64,000 nt of DNA from Pseudomonas sp. UBA1879 (GCF_002338065.1 NZ_DDHJ01000014.1:186001-250000), one strand, 5' to 3'. Shown: positions 9,478 through 19,133, counted from the first letter of the stretch. The notes: a model not told the origin generated them from the letters alone. Translations and numbers: made by a program.

Positions 9478-11457
9478 TTATTCAGCCATTGGCTGTTCAG
9501 CCGACTTTGGCGACGCCGCAGGGTCGACCGGGAGAGTGAAAGAACGCAGATCGATAGTGGGTGCGCTGCTGCCGCCCAGTCGATGATCCAGAACCAGCAA
9601 TTTGGCGTGGGTCATGCCCAGTGTCAGTTGGCTCAGGTACTGCTCCAGCAAAAACGCCTGACCGGCCTTGGTATAGCCTTGTTGTTCGGCGCTGAAACGC
9701 AGGTCCGCGCTTTGGGCAGTCGCCATGACTTCGCGGGACGTGGCGGCGGCTTGATCGTGCGCCACGCTGGCGTGCAACTGCGCCAGGTTGGCTTGATCGG
9801 CGGCAGCGCCGCGTTCGCGGGAGATGAGCGCCTGAGCGCTGATCTGCGCGGCCTGAACGGCGTGATACGCGTTGGCAGCACCGGCCGGTGGGTGAATCGA
9901 TTCGACGACCGTCGCAAGGATTTCCACGCCGCTGTCGAGTTTCTTCAGGTCCCGCGCCACGGCTGTGCCAATGTCGGCGGCCAGATCGGTGCGCTGTTCG
10001 CCGAGCAATTCATCGAGGGTCCGCGAGGCGAAATCATGCACCAGCACGCGGCTGGCGGTGCTGCGAATCAGGCTTGGAATGTCGGCGCTGTTGTAGGTCG
10101 CGGCCATAGCGGCCTGGTCGTCGAGACCGATGCGGTAGACGAAGCGCACGTCCATGTTGACGATCTGGAAGCTCTGCTTGTCGCCCGAACCGCTGGCAAT
10201 CACCTGGGATTTGTCGTTGATGTGGGTCGCGTCCCACAGTCGGTTGGCCACGGCAGGCGGCGGGCCTTCTGCTGGATCGCGGGTCTGTTCCGCGTCTTTG
10301 TTTTTGGCGTTGGCGCCCTCGGAAACGCTGGTCGCCAACTCATGGACGACGCCATTTTCCACCGGCAACACGGTCCCGAACGGCCACGGCAACCCCGCGT
10401 GCAGACCCGGCCCCATGACTTCGACCGGTTTGCCGAAGCGCTCGTATATGCCGCGGCCCTGCATAGGAATCTCGTGCACGCCACTCAATGCCCAGCCCAA
10501 GGCGACGATCACCGCCAAAACCGGAAAGAAGGCCCGGCGCATGTAGGTAAACGCCCAGATCTGCCGCAGGTCGATGCCGAAGCGGTTGTGCAATTCGTTC
10601 TGCAGCGCAGTCAGCGGCCGCGGCGGCCAGCGCAGGAGACCGGCAGCAAACCTGCTGGCGACCAGACGCGGCTCAAGACGCTCGTTGCGCGGGCTGAAGA
10701 CCGACAGCAATGCACGGATCAACAATTCCACCGCGACCAGCCCCGGCAACAGCCCGATCAACACCGCCAGACGCGCAGGCCAGACCCGCTCGACAGACGA
10801 GAAGAACAGACAGAGCGCTGCGATCAGCAATGTGCCGATGGCCATGCGTGCGATCTGCGCCAATTGTTCGGCCTCGGGCCAGGACGCCTCGGACTCGTTG
10901 CTGAACTGACGCTCCAGCACCAACAGACCAAAGCCGATGAGCATCAACACACCGCCCACCACGCTGCCGGTCAGGCCAACGTGGGTGCCGACGAGGCCAA
11001 GGTTCCAGATCATCGAAATGGCAATCAGCGCCAGCAAGGACCAGCCCGCGAGCCAGAACACCGGCGCGCCGATCTGACCGACCATCGAGGTGCCTGCCCC
11101 GCCGATGCGACCGAGCAAACGGTCGTACCAGCCCTGCTCGTCGGCAACAACGTCTTCGTCGGTCACCACCGCCACTTCGTCCGGCGCGATGACACGGGCA
11201 CGCCACAAGGCCACCACCTGCGCCGACTGCATGGCCGACGCCAGCACCAACAAGCTCGCGGCGCTGTTGGTCAGCACGGCGGTCCATAGGGAATTGGGGG
11301 AAAACAGGTCAACGAACAGCGAAAGCACCAGGCCGATCACGCCTATTGCGCCCAGCACGTAGGTCAGTCGCGACAGGCGCCGAGCGTGGAAACTCGCGCG
11401 CTGAAACCGTGGCAGACTTGCAGGCGTTGCACCTTCAACATCCAGATCAACCCGCAT
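9478..11457 (-). CDS. polytopic SPFH/HflK-like membrane protein
   Basis: 659 residues from the ATG at 11455-11457 with GGAG seven bases upstream (an in-frame GTG two codons earlier sits too close to that site). Residues 1-330 hold about six to eight membrane helices, an unusual addition to the family; the SPFH domain starts after the helix AVIVALGWALSG with IPMQGRGIYERFGKPVEVMGPG. A poorly conserved insert (EGANAKNKDAEQTRDP) follows, then a helical region rich in Ala and Gln. First gene of the SPFH-ATPase operon, 11 bases before the HflK-like gene. The fused polytopic region may anchor or scaffold the assembly; function unproven. Confidence 0.82.
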   Translation of the reverse strand: MRVDLDVEGATPASLPRFQRASFHARRLSRLTYVLGAIGVIGLVLSLFVDLFSPNSLWTAVLTNSAASLLVLASAMQSAQVVALWRARVIAPDEVAVVTDEDVVADEQGWYDRLLGRIGGAGTSMVGQIGAPVFWLAGWSLLALIAISMIWNLGLVGTHVGLTGSVVGGVLMLIGFGLLVLERQFSNESEASWPEAEQLAQIARMAIGTLLIAALCLFFSSVERVWPARLAVLIGLLPGLVAVELLIRALLSVFSPRNERLEPRLVASRFAAGLLRWPPRPLTALQNELHNRFGIDLRQIWAFTYMRRAFFPVLAVIVALGWALSGVHEIPMQGRGIYERFGKPVEVMGPGLHAGLPWPFGTVLPVENGVVHELATSVSEGANAKNKDAEQTRDPAEGPPPAVANRLWDATHINDKSQVIASGSGDKQSFQIVNMDVRFVYRIGLDDQAAMAATYNSADIPSLIRSTASRVLVHDFASRTLDELLGEQRTDLAADIGTAVARDLKKLDSGVEILATVVESIHPPAGAANAYHAVQAAQISAQALISRERGAAADQANLAQLHASVAHDQAAATSREVMATAQSADLRFSAEQQGYTKAGQAFLLEQYLSQLTLGMTHAKLLVLDHRLGGSSAPTIDLRSFTLPVDPAASPKSAEQPMAE

Positions 11458-11820
11458 CGACACTCCACACCTTACTGAATGCTGTAGTCATTACCTTTGC
11501 CTGTCCACGTCGTGGGATACGCATCCCGAAACACCGTTTAACGGGGCGTTACGATATAACAGAAGTCGTGAAATTTTTGTCCGATCACAACGCTCGTGCA
11601 TGAGGAATTATTCACTCAGACAGCCAGTTGACAGGTTAGCGGCCAATGGTGATATCGGGAGCGCCTCTCTGTATAAGCATATTTGCCCTCACATGCGGCT
11701 TTCTGAATCAGCCTGATGAGCACGGTGCTCCAGCGGACACACAGGATTTACGGTGTCAGGGTGATCTCAAACATGCACTATGCTCCCCCAAAGTTATCCA
11801 CAGGGGAGCGGCCCGCGATC
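11458..11820. other. intergenic region with a DnaA box; no gene recognised
   Basis: 363 bases between the divergent SPFH operon and the YnbA-like gene. It contains an exact DnaA box TTATCCACA at 11794-11802 and a TTGACA at 11628-11633 without a convincing -10 partner. Short open frames here show no family resemblance, so I annotate no gene. Confidence 0.6.
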
Positions 11821-12450
11821 ATGCTGACCACACTCAAAAGTTCGCTGCTTAAAATTCTGCACCCAGGGGCGAAGGTTCTGTTCGATGACGGCGTGCGCGC
11901 CATTCATGTAACGTCCTGCGCGGGGTTGATCTCAGTGGCGGTCGGGGTCCTTGTGGCCGCGTTCGCTGCGTACCCGCCGATCTTCCTGCTGATCCCGATC
12001 TGGATGCTGGTGCGCATGCTGTTCAACGCAATCGAAGCGTTACTGGTGACTGAATTCGGGCAGCATTCAAAACTCGGCACGTGTGCAAACGAACTGAGCC
12101 GTGTGGTGGCCGAAACCGCTCTATTCCTGCCGTTTGCAGTGATCCCGAAAGTGAGTGTGCTGTTGGTGTTGAGCGTTACGCTGCTGGCCGTTCTGAGTGA
12201 GTTTGCAGGTTTACTGGGGCCTCTGATCAACGCCTCTCGCCACCGAGACGGTCCTATGGGAAGTCATGCACGGATGCTCTGTTTTGGCGTTTTCGGAATA
12301 GCGATCGCCTCGGAACACGTCCTCACCGCGCCGATCAACATCACCCTCGCCCTCATCGTCATTCTGCTGTTGGTGACCATCGTCAGGCGCATTCGTGGTG
12401 CCGTGGCGGAGGTCACGAAACCGGCGGTCCCGACCCCTGTCACCATTTAG
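11821..12450 (+). CDS. YnbA-like CDP-alcohol phosphatidyltransferase homologue with degenerate active site
   Basis: 209-residue membrane protein (from ATG 11821; the frame is open further upstream) with about six hydrophobic helices. The overall pattern, including IPIWMLVRMLFNAIEALL, ALFLPFAVIP and SEFAGLLGPLIN, follows the E. coli YnbA branch of CDP-alcohol phosphatidyltransferases as I remember it. The family signature Dx2DGx2AR...Gx3Dx3D is destroyed: residues 69-77 read NAIEALLVT and 86-94 read GTCANELSR, so Asp-Gly, Ala-Arg and the last Asp are gone. It is probably not an active transferase; a pseudoenzyme or a decaying gene are the alternatives. No ynbB/C/D partners are nearby. Confidence 0.6.
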   Translation: MLTTLKSSLLKILHPGAKVLFDDGVRAIHVTSCAGLISVAVGVLVAAFAAYPPIFLLIPIWMLVRMLFNAIEALLVTEFGQHSKLGTCANELSRVVAETALFLPFAVIPKVSVLLVLSVTLLAVLSEFAGLLGPLINASRHRDGPMGSHARMLCFGVFGIAIASEHVLTAPINITLALIVILLLVTIVRRIRGAVAEVTKPAVPTPVTI

Positions 12451-12503
12451 GCACAAGAGTAGGCGAAGTGTTTCAACAGGTTTACACACAGATCTTCAAC
12501 AGC

Positions 12504-12512
12504 TTATCCACA
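12504..12512 (+). other. DnaA box
   Basis: Exact TTATCCACA in the 288-base gap before the dihydrolipoamide dehydrogenase gene. The rest of the gap (12451-12738) shows no gene and no confident promoter. Confidence 0.5.
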
Positions 12513-12738
12513 GCCCTTTTGCGGTTGTCGGGCTTATAGGTAGATACGCTGTGATGAAGACCGCAGAGGATCTACGGACAAATACCATTCAGGTCTTGTA
12601 AAAGCCCTGGCTTGACCTCAACTGCTTCATAAGCAGATATTACGAGCATAATTTTTACGCAGGTCGGTCTCTCGGGACATTCGCGAAGAGCGGTCTACGC
12701 TTGCTTGCACTGTCATTTCTTCATTCAGGAGTACGCTC

Positions 12739-14139
12739 ATGAGTCAGTACGACGTTGTCATTATTGGCGGCGGCCCAGGCGGCTACAACGCGGCCATCCA
12801 CGCCGGACAGAAAGGTTTGAAAGTCGCCTGCATCGAAGGCCGTGAGACATTGGGCGGCACTTGCCTGAACGTAGGATGCATCCCATCCAAGTCGCTGCTA
12901 CATGCCTCCGAGCTGTACGAAGCAGCAACGGGCGATGAGTTCAAGAAACTGGGCATCGAAGTCACGCCAACCCTGAATCTGGCACAGATGATGGCGCAGA
13001 AGGTCGAGAGCGTGACGGGACTGACCAAAGGCATCGAGTTTCTGTTTCGCAAATACAAAGCCGAATGGATCAAGGGCTGGGGGCGTCTGGCGGGACCGGG
13101 CAAAGTGATCGTCACCGCAGCCGATGGCACGGAAACCGAGCTGACCGCCAAGGACATCATCATCGCGACGGGTTCCGAACCGACGCCGTTGCCAGGCGTG
13201 ACCATCGACAACAAACGCATCCTTGACTCGACCGGCGCGCTGTCCCTGAGCGAGGTGCCCAAGCATCTGGTGGTCATCGGCGCGGGCGTAATCGGCCTCG
13301 AACTGGGCTCGGTCTGGCGTCGTCTGGGGGCCAAGGTCACGGTCGTCGAATTCCTCGATCATGTGGCCCATGGTTCGGATCTGGAAACCGGCAAAACGCT
13401 GCACCGTTCGCTGTCGCGTCAGGGCATGAATTTCAAACTCAGTTCCAAAGTGACTTCCGCCGTCGCCAGTGACACGGGTGTGAGCCTGACGGTGGAACCT
13501 GCGACGGGCGGCGAGGCCGAGGTGATCGAAGCGGATTACGTGCTGGTGTCCATCGGCCGACGTCCCGTGACGAAAGGCCTTGGGTTGGAAACCGTCGGGT
13601 TGGAAGTCGATAAGCGCGGCGTGTTGGCCAACAAGGGCCATCGCACGTCGGTGGACGGTATTTGGGTGATTGGCGACGTGACCTCAGGTCCGATGCTGGC
13701 GCACAAAGCTGAGGACGAGGCTGGTGTCTGCGTCGAGCGCATCGTTGGCAAGAAAGGCGAGCTGAATTACAACCTGATTCCCAACGTGATTTACACCTGG
13801 CCGGAATTGGCCAGCGTCGGTAAAACCGAGGAACAGCTCAAGGAGGAAGGCCGCGCCTACAAAGTGGGCAAATTCCCGTTCAGCGCCAACAGCCGGGCCA
13901 AGGTCAATCACGAGGGCGATGGCTTCGCCAAGGTGCTGGCAGATGAGAAGACTGACGAGATTCTTGGCGTGCATTTGGTAGGCCCGAGCGTCAGCGAGAT
14001 GATTGCCGAGTATTGCGTGGCGATGGAGTTTGCCGCGTCGGCGGAAGATATCGCGCTGACCTGTCATCCCCATCCGACGCGTTCCGAGGCACTGCGCCAG
14101 GCTGCGATGGGCGTGGGTGGGCATACGACGCAGGCGTAA
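12739..14139 (+). CDS. lpdA: dihydrolipoyl dehydrogenase
   Basis: FAD disulfide oxidoreductase that reoxidises the dihydrolipoyl arms of 2-oxoacid dehydrogenase or glycine cleavage complexes with NAD+. The 466 residues begin MSQYDVVIIGGGPGGYNAA (FAD GxGxxG), followed by the redox-active disulfide GGTCLNVGCIPSK (about residues 40-52), the NAD-binding VVIGAGVIGLELGSVW (about 177) and the C-terminal catalytic HPHPTRSEA. AGGAG lies ten bases before the ATG. It stands alone rather than in a dehydrogenase operon, as the lpd3 copy does in P. aeruginosa, so which complex it serves cannot be read here. Confidence 0.95.
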   Translation: MSQYDVVIIGGGPGGYNAAIHAGQKGLKVACIEGRETLGGTCLNVGCIPSKSLLHASELYEAATGDEFKKLGIEVTPTLNLAQMMAQKVESVTGLTKGIEFLFRKYKAEWIKGWGRLAGPGKVIVTAADGTETELTAKDIIIATGSEPTPLPGVTIDNKRILDSTGALSLSEVPKHLVVIGAGVIGLELGSVWRRLGAKVTVVEFLDHVAHGSDLETGKTLHRSLSRQGMNFKLSSKVTSAVASDTGVSLTVEPATGGEAEVIEADYVLVSIGRRPVTKGLGLETVGLEVDKRGVLANKGHRTSVDGIWVIGDVTSGPMLAHKAEDEAGVCVERIVGKKGELNYNLIPNVIYTWPELASVGKTEEQLKEEGRAYKVGKFPFSANSRAKVNHEGDGFAKVLADEKTDEILGVHLVGPSVSEMIAEYCVAMEFAASAEDIALTCHPHPTRSEALRQAAMGVGGHTTQA

Positions 14140-14382
14140 GCCAAAACAGCGTGGACTTTGTAGGAGTGTGGCGTTTATCCAGAAGTCGTGATCACCTGAC
14201 GTTTGGACACTACCAGCAACACTGCGAAGGCTCACAGGTAGTCCTCTGACACGATTTTTTGTCTTTTTGCGAACAAGATGCCGAGATTGTTATCTGTTTG
14301 TTGGTAATTTGCGTTCGGCAAGGATTGGGAAAGCGCACTTCTTGTGCAGGAAGGCACAGCATTTCTTCAGAGGCTTCACCTT

Positions 14383-16002
14383 ATGAATCGCAGGAATCTA
14401 CTGAAAGCTTCCATGGCGCTGGCAGCCTATAGCGCGCTGCCAGCCACGGGTCTTTATGCAGCACGTGCCCTGGCGGCGGCAGCAGATGGCGACATCGAAC
14501 ATTTCGACTTCAACACCTTGCAAGACCTCGCCAAACAAATGGCCGGCAAAGCCTACGTCAGCACCAAGCAAAACCTGCCGCCGACGCTGGCGAACATGAC
14601 GCCTCAGCAGTTCAATGCCATTAAATACGACGCTGGCCATTCCCTCTGGAATGACGTCAAAGGCCAGCTGGACGTGCACTTCTTCCACGTTGGTGCGGGC
14701 TTCAAGACACCGGTACGCATGTACAGCGTGGACCCGGCGAGCAACGAAGCACGTGAGGTGCATTTCCGCCCGGAGCTATTCAACTACGAAGCCAGCCGCA
14801 TCGATAAGACCCAACTCAAGGGCGATCTGGGTTTCGCAGGCTTCAAGCTGTTCAAGGCCCCTGAAATCGCGATCAACGACATTTTGTCGTTCCTCGGTGC
14901 CAGCTATTTCCGCGCCATCGACAGCAACAAGCAGTACGGTCTGTCTGCGCGAGGTCTGGCCATCGACACCTACGCCCACAAGCCGGAAGAATTTCCGGAC
15001 TTCACCAAGTTCTGGTTCGAGAAGCCGACCAAGGACGCCACCCGCTTCGTTGTCTACGCGCTGCTGGATTCGCCGAGCGCAACCGGCGCCTACAAATTCG
15101 ATATCGATTGTCAGGCCGACCGCGTGGTCATGGACATCGATGCGCACATCAACGCCCGCGCCGACATCGAGCAGATGGGCATTGCGACCATGACCAGCAT
15201 GTTCAGCTGTGGCACCCACGAGCGCCGCATGTGCGACACCATTCACCCGGAAATTCATGATTCGGACCGCCTGTCCATGTGGCGCGGCAATGGCGAGTGG
15301 ATCTGCCGCCCGCTGAACAACCCGGCGAAGCTCCAGTTCAATGCCTTCGCCGACAAAGACCCGAAGGGTTTTGGCCTGGTGCAGACCGATCACGAGTTCA
15401 AGACCTATCAGGACACGGTCGACTGGTACCACCGCCGCCCGAGCCTGTGGGTCGAGCCCACAACGGCATGGGGCGAGGGGTCCATCGATCTGTTGGAGCT
15501 GCCGACCACGGGCGAAACGCTGGATAACATCGTCGCCTTCTGGAACCCGAAGGTGCCTATCAAGGCCGGCATGTCGATGAACTATGGCTACAAGTTGTAT
15601 TGGAGCCCACTGCCGCCGGTGGGTACGCCGCTGGCTCAGGTTCATGCAACTCGATCAGGCATGGGCGGTTTTATCGAAGGCTGGGCCCCCGGCGAGCATT
15701 ACCCCGACGTGTGGGCACGCCGCTTCGCAGTGGACTTCAATGGCGGCGGCATCGACCGGCTGCCGGAAGGCTCGGCCATCGAACCGGTGGTCACGGTCTC
15801 CAATGGCAAGGTTCAGGACTTCAACGTGCTGGTGTTGCCGGATATCAAAGGCTTCCGCGTCAGCTTCGACTGGTACCCGACCAGCGATTCGGTCGAGCCG
15901 GTGGAGATGCGCATGTTCATCAAGACCGGCGACCGGACATTAAGCGAGACGTGGCTGTACCAGTATTACCCGCCTGCGCCAGACAAGCGTAAATACACCT
16001 GA
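14383..16002 (+). CDS. opgD: glucan biosynthesis protein D (OpgD/MdoD)
   Basis: Periplasmic protein of osmoregulated periplasmic glucan synthesis, thought to act on the structure of the beta-glucan backbone. I start at the ATG at 14383 (539 residues) because it begins MNRRNLLKAS, a clear twin-arginine signal, cut near ARALAAA. The mature part opens with FDFNTLQDLAKQMAGKAY, the MdoG/OpgD family start, and contains the family's beta-sandwich (HFHPELF-like VHFRPELFNYE, FGLVQTDHEFKTYQD, YHRRPSLWVEP). The gene is monocistronic and ends before a strong terminator. The opgGH genes are not in the window. Confidence 0.94.
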   Translation: MNRRNLLKASMALAAYSALPATGLYAARALAAAADGDIEHFDFNTLQDLAKQMAGKAYVSTKQNLPPTLANMTPQQFNAIKYDAGHSLWNDVKGQLDVHFFHVGAGFKTPVRMYSVDPASNEAREVHFRPELFNYEASRIDKTQLKGDLGFAGFKLFKAPEIAINDILSFLGASYFRAIDSNKQYGLSARGLAIDTYAHKPEEFPDFTKFWFEKPTKDATRFVVYALLDSPSATGAYKFDIDCQADRVVMDIDAHINARADIEQMGIATMTSMFSCGTHERRMCDTIHPEIHDSDRLSMWRGNGEWICRPLNNPAKLQFNAFADKDPKGFGLVQTDHEFKTYQDTVDWYHRRPSLWVEPTTAWGEGSIDLLELPTTGETLDNIVAFWNPKVPIKAGMSMNYGYKLYWSPLPPVGTPLAQVHATRSGMGGFIEGWAPGEHYPDVWARRFAVDFNGGGIDRLPEGSAIEPVVTVSNGKVQDFNVLVLPDIKGFRVSFDWYPTSDSVEPVEMRMFIKTGDRTLSETWLYQYYPPAPDKRKYT

Positions 16003-16110
16003 TTCCAGCCCAAGTTTCGATCCACGAGTCTCCGGGGCCGAGTCAGGCTCGCGCTTTTCGGCACCGGTACCCATGCCCTGCAAAGTGCGTGAAACCGACT
16101 GACCTGTAAC

Positions 16111-16150
16111 GAAAATGAGTCATAGGCACGCCGCCTTTGGCTCATTTTTT
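16111..16150 (+). terminator. rho-independent terminator of opgD
   Basis: Arms 16112-16122 and 16138-16148 pair over 11 bases (one G-T), with an inner AGGC/GCCT stem in the loop, and run into a T tract. The remaining opgD-polymerase gap (16003-16472) shows no other gene. Confidence 0.75.
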
Positions 16151-16472
16151 TCCTCTGTTTATTAGCGTCAATTTTTACACGCTCAATTATTTCAAAGACT
16201 TACAAAACACGATTTTGAAGGTCCTTGATATCTGTCCGAATTTTTGACTATTTCATTGACAGCCCTCCCATCTGACGCTGATATATCCCCTGTCACGCCA
16301 GTTTGAGGGGGGCCTGGTCGCGCATTCGCTCCCATTTGGCTCTCTACATATTGCGACTTTTCGTGTTCATCGACGGCGCATGCCAACGTCGGTGGGCGGT
16401 AGCGTATTCACGACGCTTGCCACGTTTGTCAGTCATTTCATTTCGATCCCGCGCTCCCGAGGGGCTGTTCCC

Positions 16473-17777
16473 ATGATGTCGCCTACGCCCGTTTACGTTG
16501 AAAAGCCGTCGATCATGTCCTTCGACAAATCGACGGCCATCGTGCTGGTCGCGATCAGCCTGATTCTGGTCGAAACCTTTTCCGGCGCCCTGCGCTTCTA
16601 CCTCGACAAAGCAGGCATCTCGGTGCTGCTCTATGCGCCGAAAGTGGCGTGCCTGCTGTTCTTCGCCCTGGAACTGGGCCGGTTCAAGGCCGGCCCAGCG
16701 GTGTGGCTGAGCTTCGTCGCGTTACTGCTGTCGTCTGCATGGGCTGTGCTCAATGGCGCGGGCGCAGGCAATTTCGCCTTTGCCTTGTATGGCATCAGTC
16801 CGTTGTTGTTCGGGCTGGCGTGTGGTGACCAGATCATGAAGCACAAACGCCTGTTCATGTGGGCCGTGGCCTTTGCATTGGGCGCGTCGCTGGCCGGCGT
16901 TGCGCTGGACAAGTACACCGACCTCCCGTGGAAGGGCTACAGCTACAGCATCGGCGGAACCGAACTCAGCGCCAACACGACCTGGGCTTCCGAAGACGCC
17001 GACCGGCCTGCCGGGTTTGCACGAATTTCCAGCGCACTGGCGATCATCATCTCTATTTTCAGCCTGTACCTGATGACCACCGTGCGTTCGAAGATGCTGG
17101 CGGTCGCGATCTGCGGCGCCGGGCTGGCCGGGGTCATCCTCACCACCAGTAAGGCGCCGGTGCTGGCATTCGCAGGGGCTGTCGGCCTGCTGCTGATCAC
17201 GCGTTTTCGCTGGACCACCCGTGGCGCCATCGTGGTCGCTGTGCTGCTTGGCATGGCGTTGCCGTTCGTGGCGATGATGTACGACTTCGACCCCAACCAG
17301 ATCTCGACCGGCAGTTCGCTGTCTTCGATCTACGACCGGCTGATCAACACCTGGCCGAACGTGATCCGCGAACTGGCGGGCGAAGACCGCGCCTACACCG
17401 GTGCCGGATTCGGCCTGGTGGGCAGCTCGGTAGCCGCGTTTCCGGTGGTCGGCGCAGACCTGTTCATGGTGTCGGACAGCACCGTGGTCTACCTCTGGGC
17501 CGCCTTCGGTGTGGCGGGATTGTTTCTCTACGCGCTGCACATTCCGCTGTTCTTCACCCTGGCCGACCTGACCTCGCGCTATGGCCGGGCAATGCTCGCC
17601 ACCAGCTTTTGCATCTGCATCGTCAGTTGGACGACCGACACCCTGGAGGTGACGCTGGCGAACCTCTTCCTCGGCATGGCGATCGGGCATGCACTGGCGG
17701 CGAGGTCGCAAGTGAAAGCAGCCGCCCCAAAGCCGATTGAAGCAACCTCCTGGAACGGCCTGCCGGGCCTTAGCTGA
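16473..17777 (+). CDS. O-antigen polymerase/ligase-like membrane protein
   Basis: 434 residues from the ATG at 16473 (GAGGGG about ten bases upstream; the frame is open back to 16380). About ten to twelve membrane helices alternate with short loops; a long periplasmic loop around SYSIGGTELSANTTWASEDADRPAG and a later one (YDFDPNQISTGSSLSSIYDRL, YTGAGFGLVG) resemble the Wzy/WaaL class that polymerises or ligates polysaccharide repeat units. Sequence motifs in this class are weak, so exact role is open. The PslG-like glycosidase follows after 21 bases, suggesting that the pair handles one exopolysaccharide. No glycosyltransferases are nearby. Confidence 0.7.
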   Translation: MMSPTPVYVEKPSIMSFDKSTAIVLVAISLILVETFSGALRFYLDKAGISVLLYAPKVACLLFFALELGRFKAGPAVWLSFVALLLSSAWAVLNGAGAGNFAFALYGISPLLFGLACGDQIMKHKRLFMWAVAFALGASLAGVALDKYTDLPWKGYSYSIGGTELSANTTWASEDADRPAGFARISSALAIIISIFSLYLMTTVRSKMLAVAICGAGLAGVILTTSKAPVLAFAGAVGLLLITRFRWTTRGAIVVAVLLGMALPFVAMMYDFDPNQISTGSSLSSIYDRLINTWPNVIRELAGEDRAYTGAGFGLVGSSVAAFPVVGADLFMVSDSTVVYLWAAFGVAGLFLYALHIPLFFTLADLTSRYGRAMLATSFCICIVSWTTDTLEVTLANLFLGMAIGHALAARSQVKAAAPKPIEATSWNGLPGLS

Positions 17778-17798
17778 ACCTACAAGGAATGCGTGCGC

Positions 17799-19082
17799 AT
17801 GAGCCTGTCGAGTATTGGCCGCCGAGGCCTGTTGTTGCTGTCGTGTCTCACGGTTACCCATGTTCTGGCCGCCGACCCGTTCATCGTCGGCGTCGCCACC
17901 CATTCGATGAACAACACCAACCAGCCGTTGCGCAGTCTGGAGTTGGCCAGTGCTGCGGGCATCACGTCGGTGCGTGACGACGGGTTCTGGTCCACGGCCG
18001 AGCCTGCGCCCAATCAATTGCAGATCATCCCGCCCTGGCGGGCGTGGCTGGCCAAGGCCAACGCGCTGAATCAGGCACCGATGGTCATCCTGGGCTATGG
18101 CACATCCTTTAACGGCAATGCCAAACCACGCACGCCCGAAGTAAAGATTCCCTACCTGAAATACGTCGATTACCTCACTCGCCAATTAGGCAATCCAGTG
18201 AAGTACTACGAAGTCTGGAACGAGTGGGACATAGATGGCCCACGTGACCCGCGGCTTAGCCAGGACTACGTCGCCCTTGTGAAGGAAGCGGCGCCGATCA
18301 TCCGCAGAAACAACCCACAGGCCAAAGTGTTGGCGGGTGCTGTGACGACAGCAGGCATCAAAGGCGGCTTCGTTGATCGCCTGATCGCCGCCGGGGTGTT
18401 GGATTATGCTGATGGCATCTCGCTTCACCCCTATGTGCACTGCGAGGGAAACGATCGTAATACGCCGGAGAGCTGGATCAACTGGATGCGCGATCTGGAC
18501 CGTCGATTCACCGCCCTGGCGCACAAGCCCGTCCCGCTGTACCTGACCGAAATGAGCTGGCCGAGTCATGAAGGCCGGTGCGGCATCGACGCCGCGCATC
18601 AGGCCGCGTATCTGGCCCGCGCCTGGTTCCTGGCGCGAACAGTGCCCTCCATCAAAGGCATCTGGTGGTACGACCTGATCGATGACGGCAGTAAACGCGA
18701 CGATCAGGAACATAACTTCGGCCTGCTCACAGTAGACCTGAGCGCCAAACCTGCCTACTCGGTGATGAAGGCGATCAGCCCATACCTACAAGATTTCGAA
18801 TACGACCCTGCCGCCAGCCTGCAAGCCGACGGCGTCTACAAACTGGCGTTCAGCGATGGCCACGAAAAGATCGTCGTCGCGTGGGCCACAGGCCGTCCTC
18901 GGGAAGATCAAATCAGTGCTCAGGCCATGAACAACGCGTCAGTGCGTGTGCTCGATACGCAGGCTGCGAACAGGGGAATGGTAAACAGCGAGCAACGTTG
19001 GAGCTGTAACGGCGAGCGCTGCACTGCACCTGTCAGCCTGACTGAGTATCCAAAAATCATCCGGCTGAGCCCCGGCGCCTGA
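17799..19082 (+). CDS. PslG-like secreted glycoside hydrolase (GH39/cellulase superfamily)
   Basis: 427 residues from the ATG at 17799 with AAGGAA upstream. Residues 1-25 are a signal peptide (GRRGLLLLSCL, cut near VLAA). The (beta/alpha)8 barrel carries the acid/base Glu in YYEVWNEWD (E142) and the nucleophile Glu in LYLTEMSWPS (E251), with ISLHPYVH between them, as in clan GH-A enzymes such as PslG. A small beta domain follows (about 330-427) with two cysteines near the end. Likely a periplasmic endoglycosidase trimming the polymer made with the preceding membrane protein. The substrate is unknown. Confidence 0.85.
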   Translation: MSLSSIGRRGLLLLSCLTVTHVLAADPFIVGVATHSMNNTNQPLRSLELASAAGITSVRDDGFWSTAEPAPNQLQIIPPWRAWLAKANALNQAPMVILGYGTSFNGNAKPRTPEVKIPYLKYVDYLTRQLGNPVKYYEVWNEWDIDGPRDPRLSQDYVALVKEAAPIIRRNNPQAKVLAGAVTTAGIKGGFVDRLIAAGVLDYADGISLHPYVHCEGNDRNTPESWINWMRDLDRRFTALAHKPVPLYLTEMSWPSHEGRCGIDAAHQAAYLARAWFLARTVPSIKGIWWYDLIDDGSKRDDQEHNFGLLTVDLSAKPAYSVMKAISPYLQDFEYDPAASLQADGVYKLAFSDGHEKIVVAWATGRPREDQISAQAMNNASVRVLDTQAANRGMVNSEQRWSCNGERCTAPVSLTEYPKIIRLSPGA

Positions 19083-19099
19083 ATCTCTTGCCCGTCCAC

Positions 19100-19133
19100 A
19101 GCCCGCCTGACCCCGTCAGCGCGGGCTTTTTTA
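19100..19133 (+). terminator. rho-independent terminator of the polymerase-glycosidase pair
   Basis: AGCCCGC at 19100-19106 pairs with GCGGGCT at 19121-19127, with CTGA/TCAG extending the stem inside, followed by TTTTTT. Confidence 0.88.

Noticed and set aside
9583..11289. 568-residue open frame on the plus strand
   Set aside because: Antisense of the polytopic SPFH gene in GC-rich DNA; rich in Arg, Gln and His with no domain.
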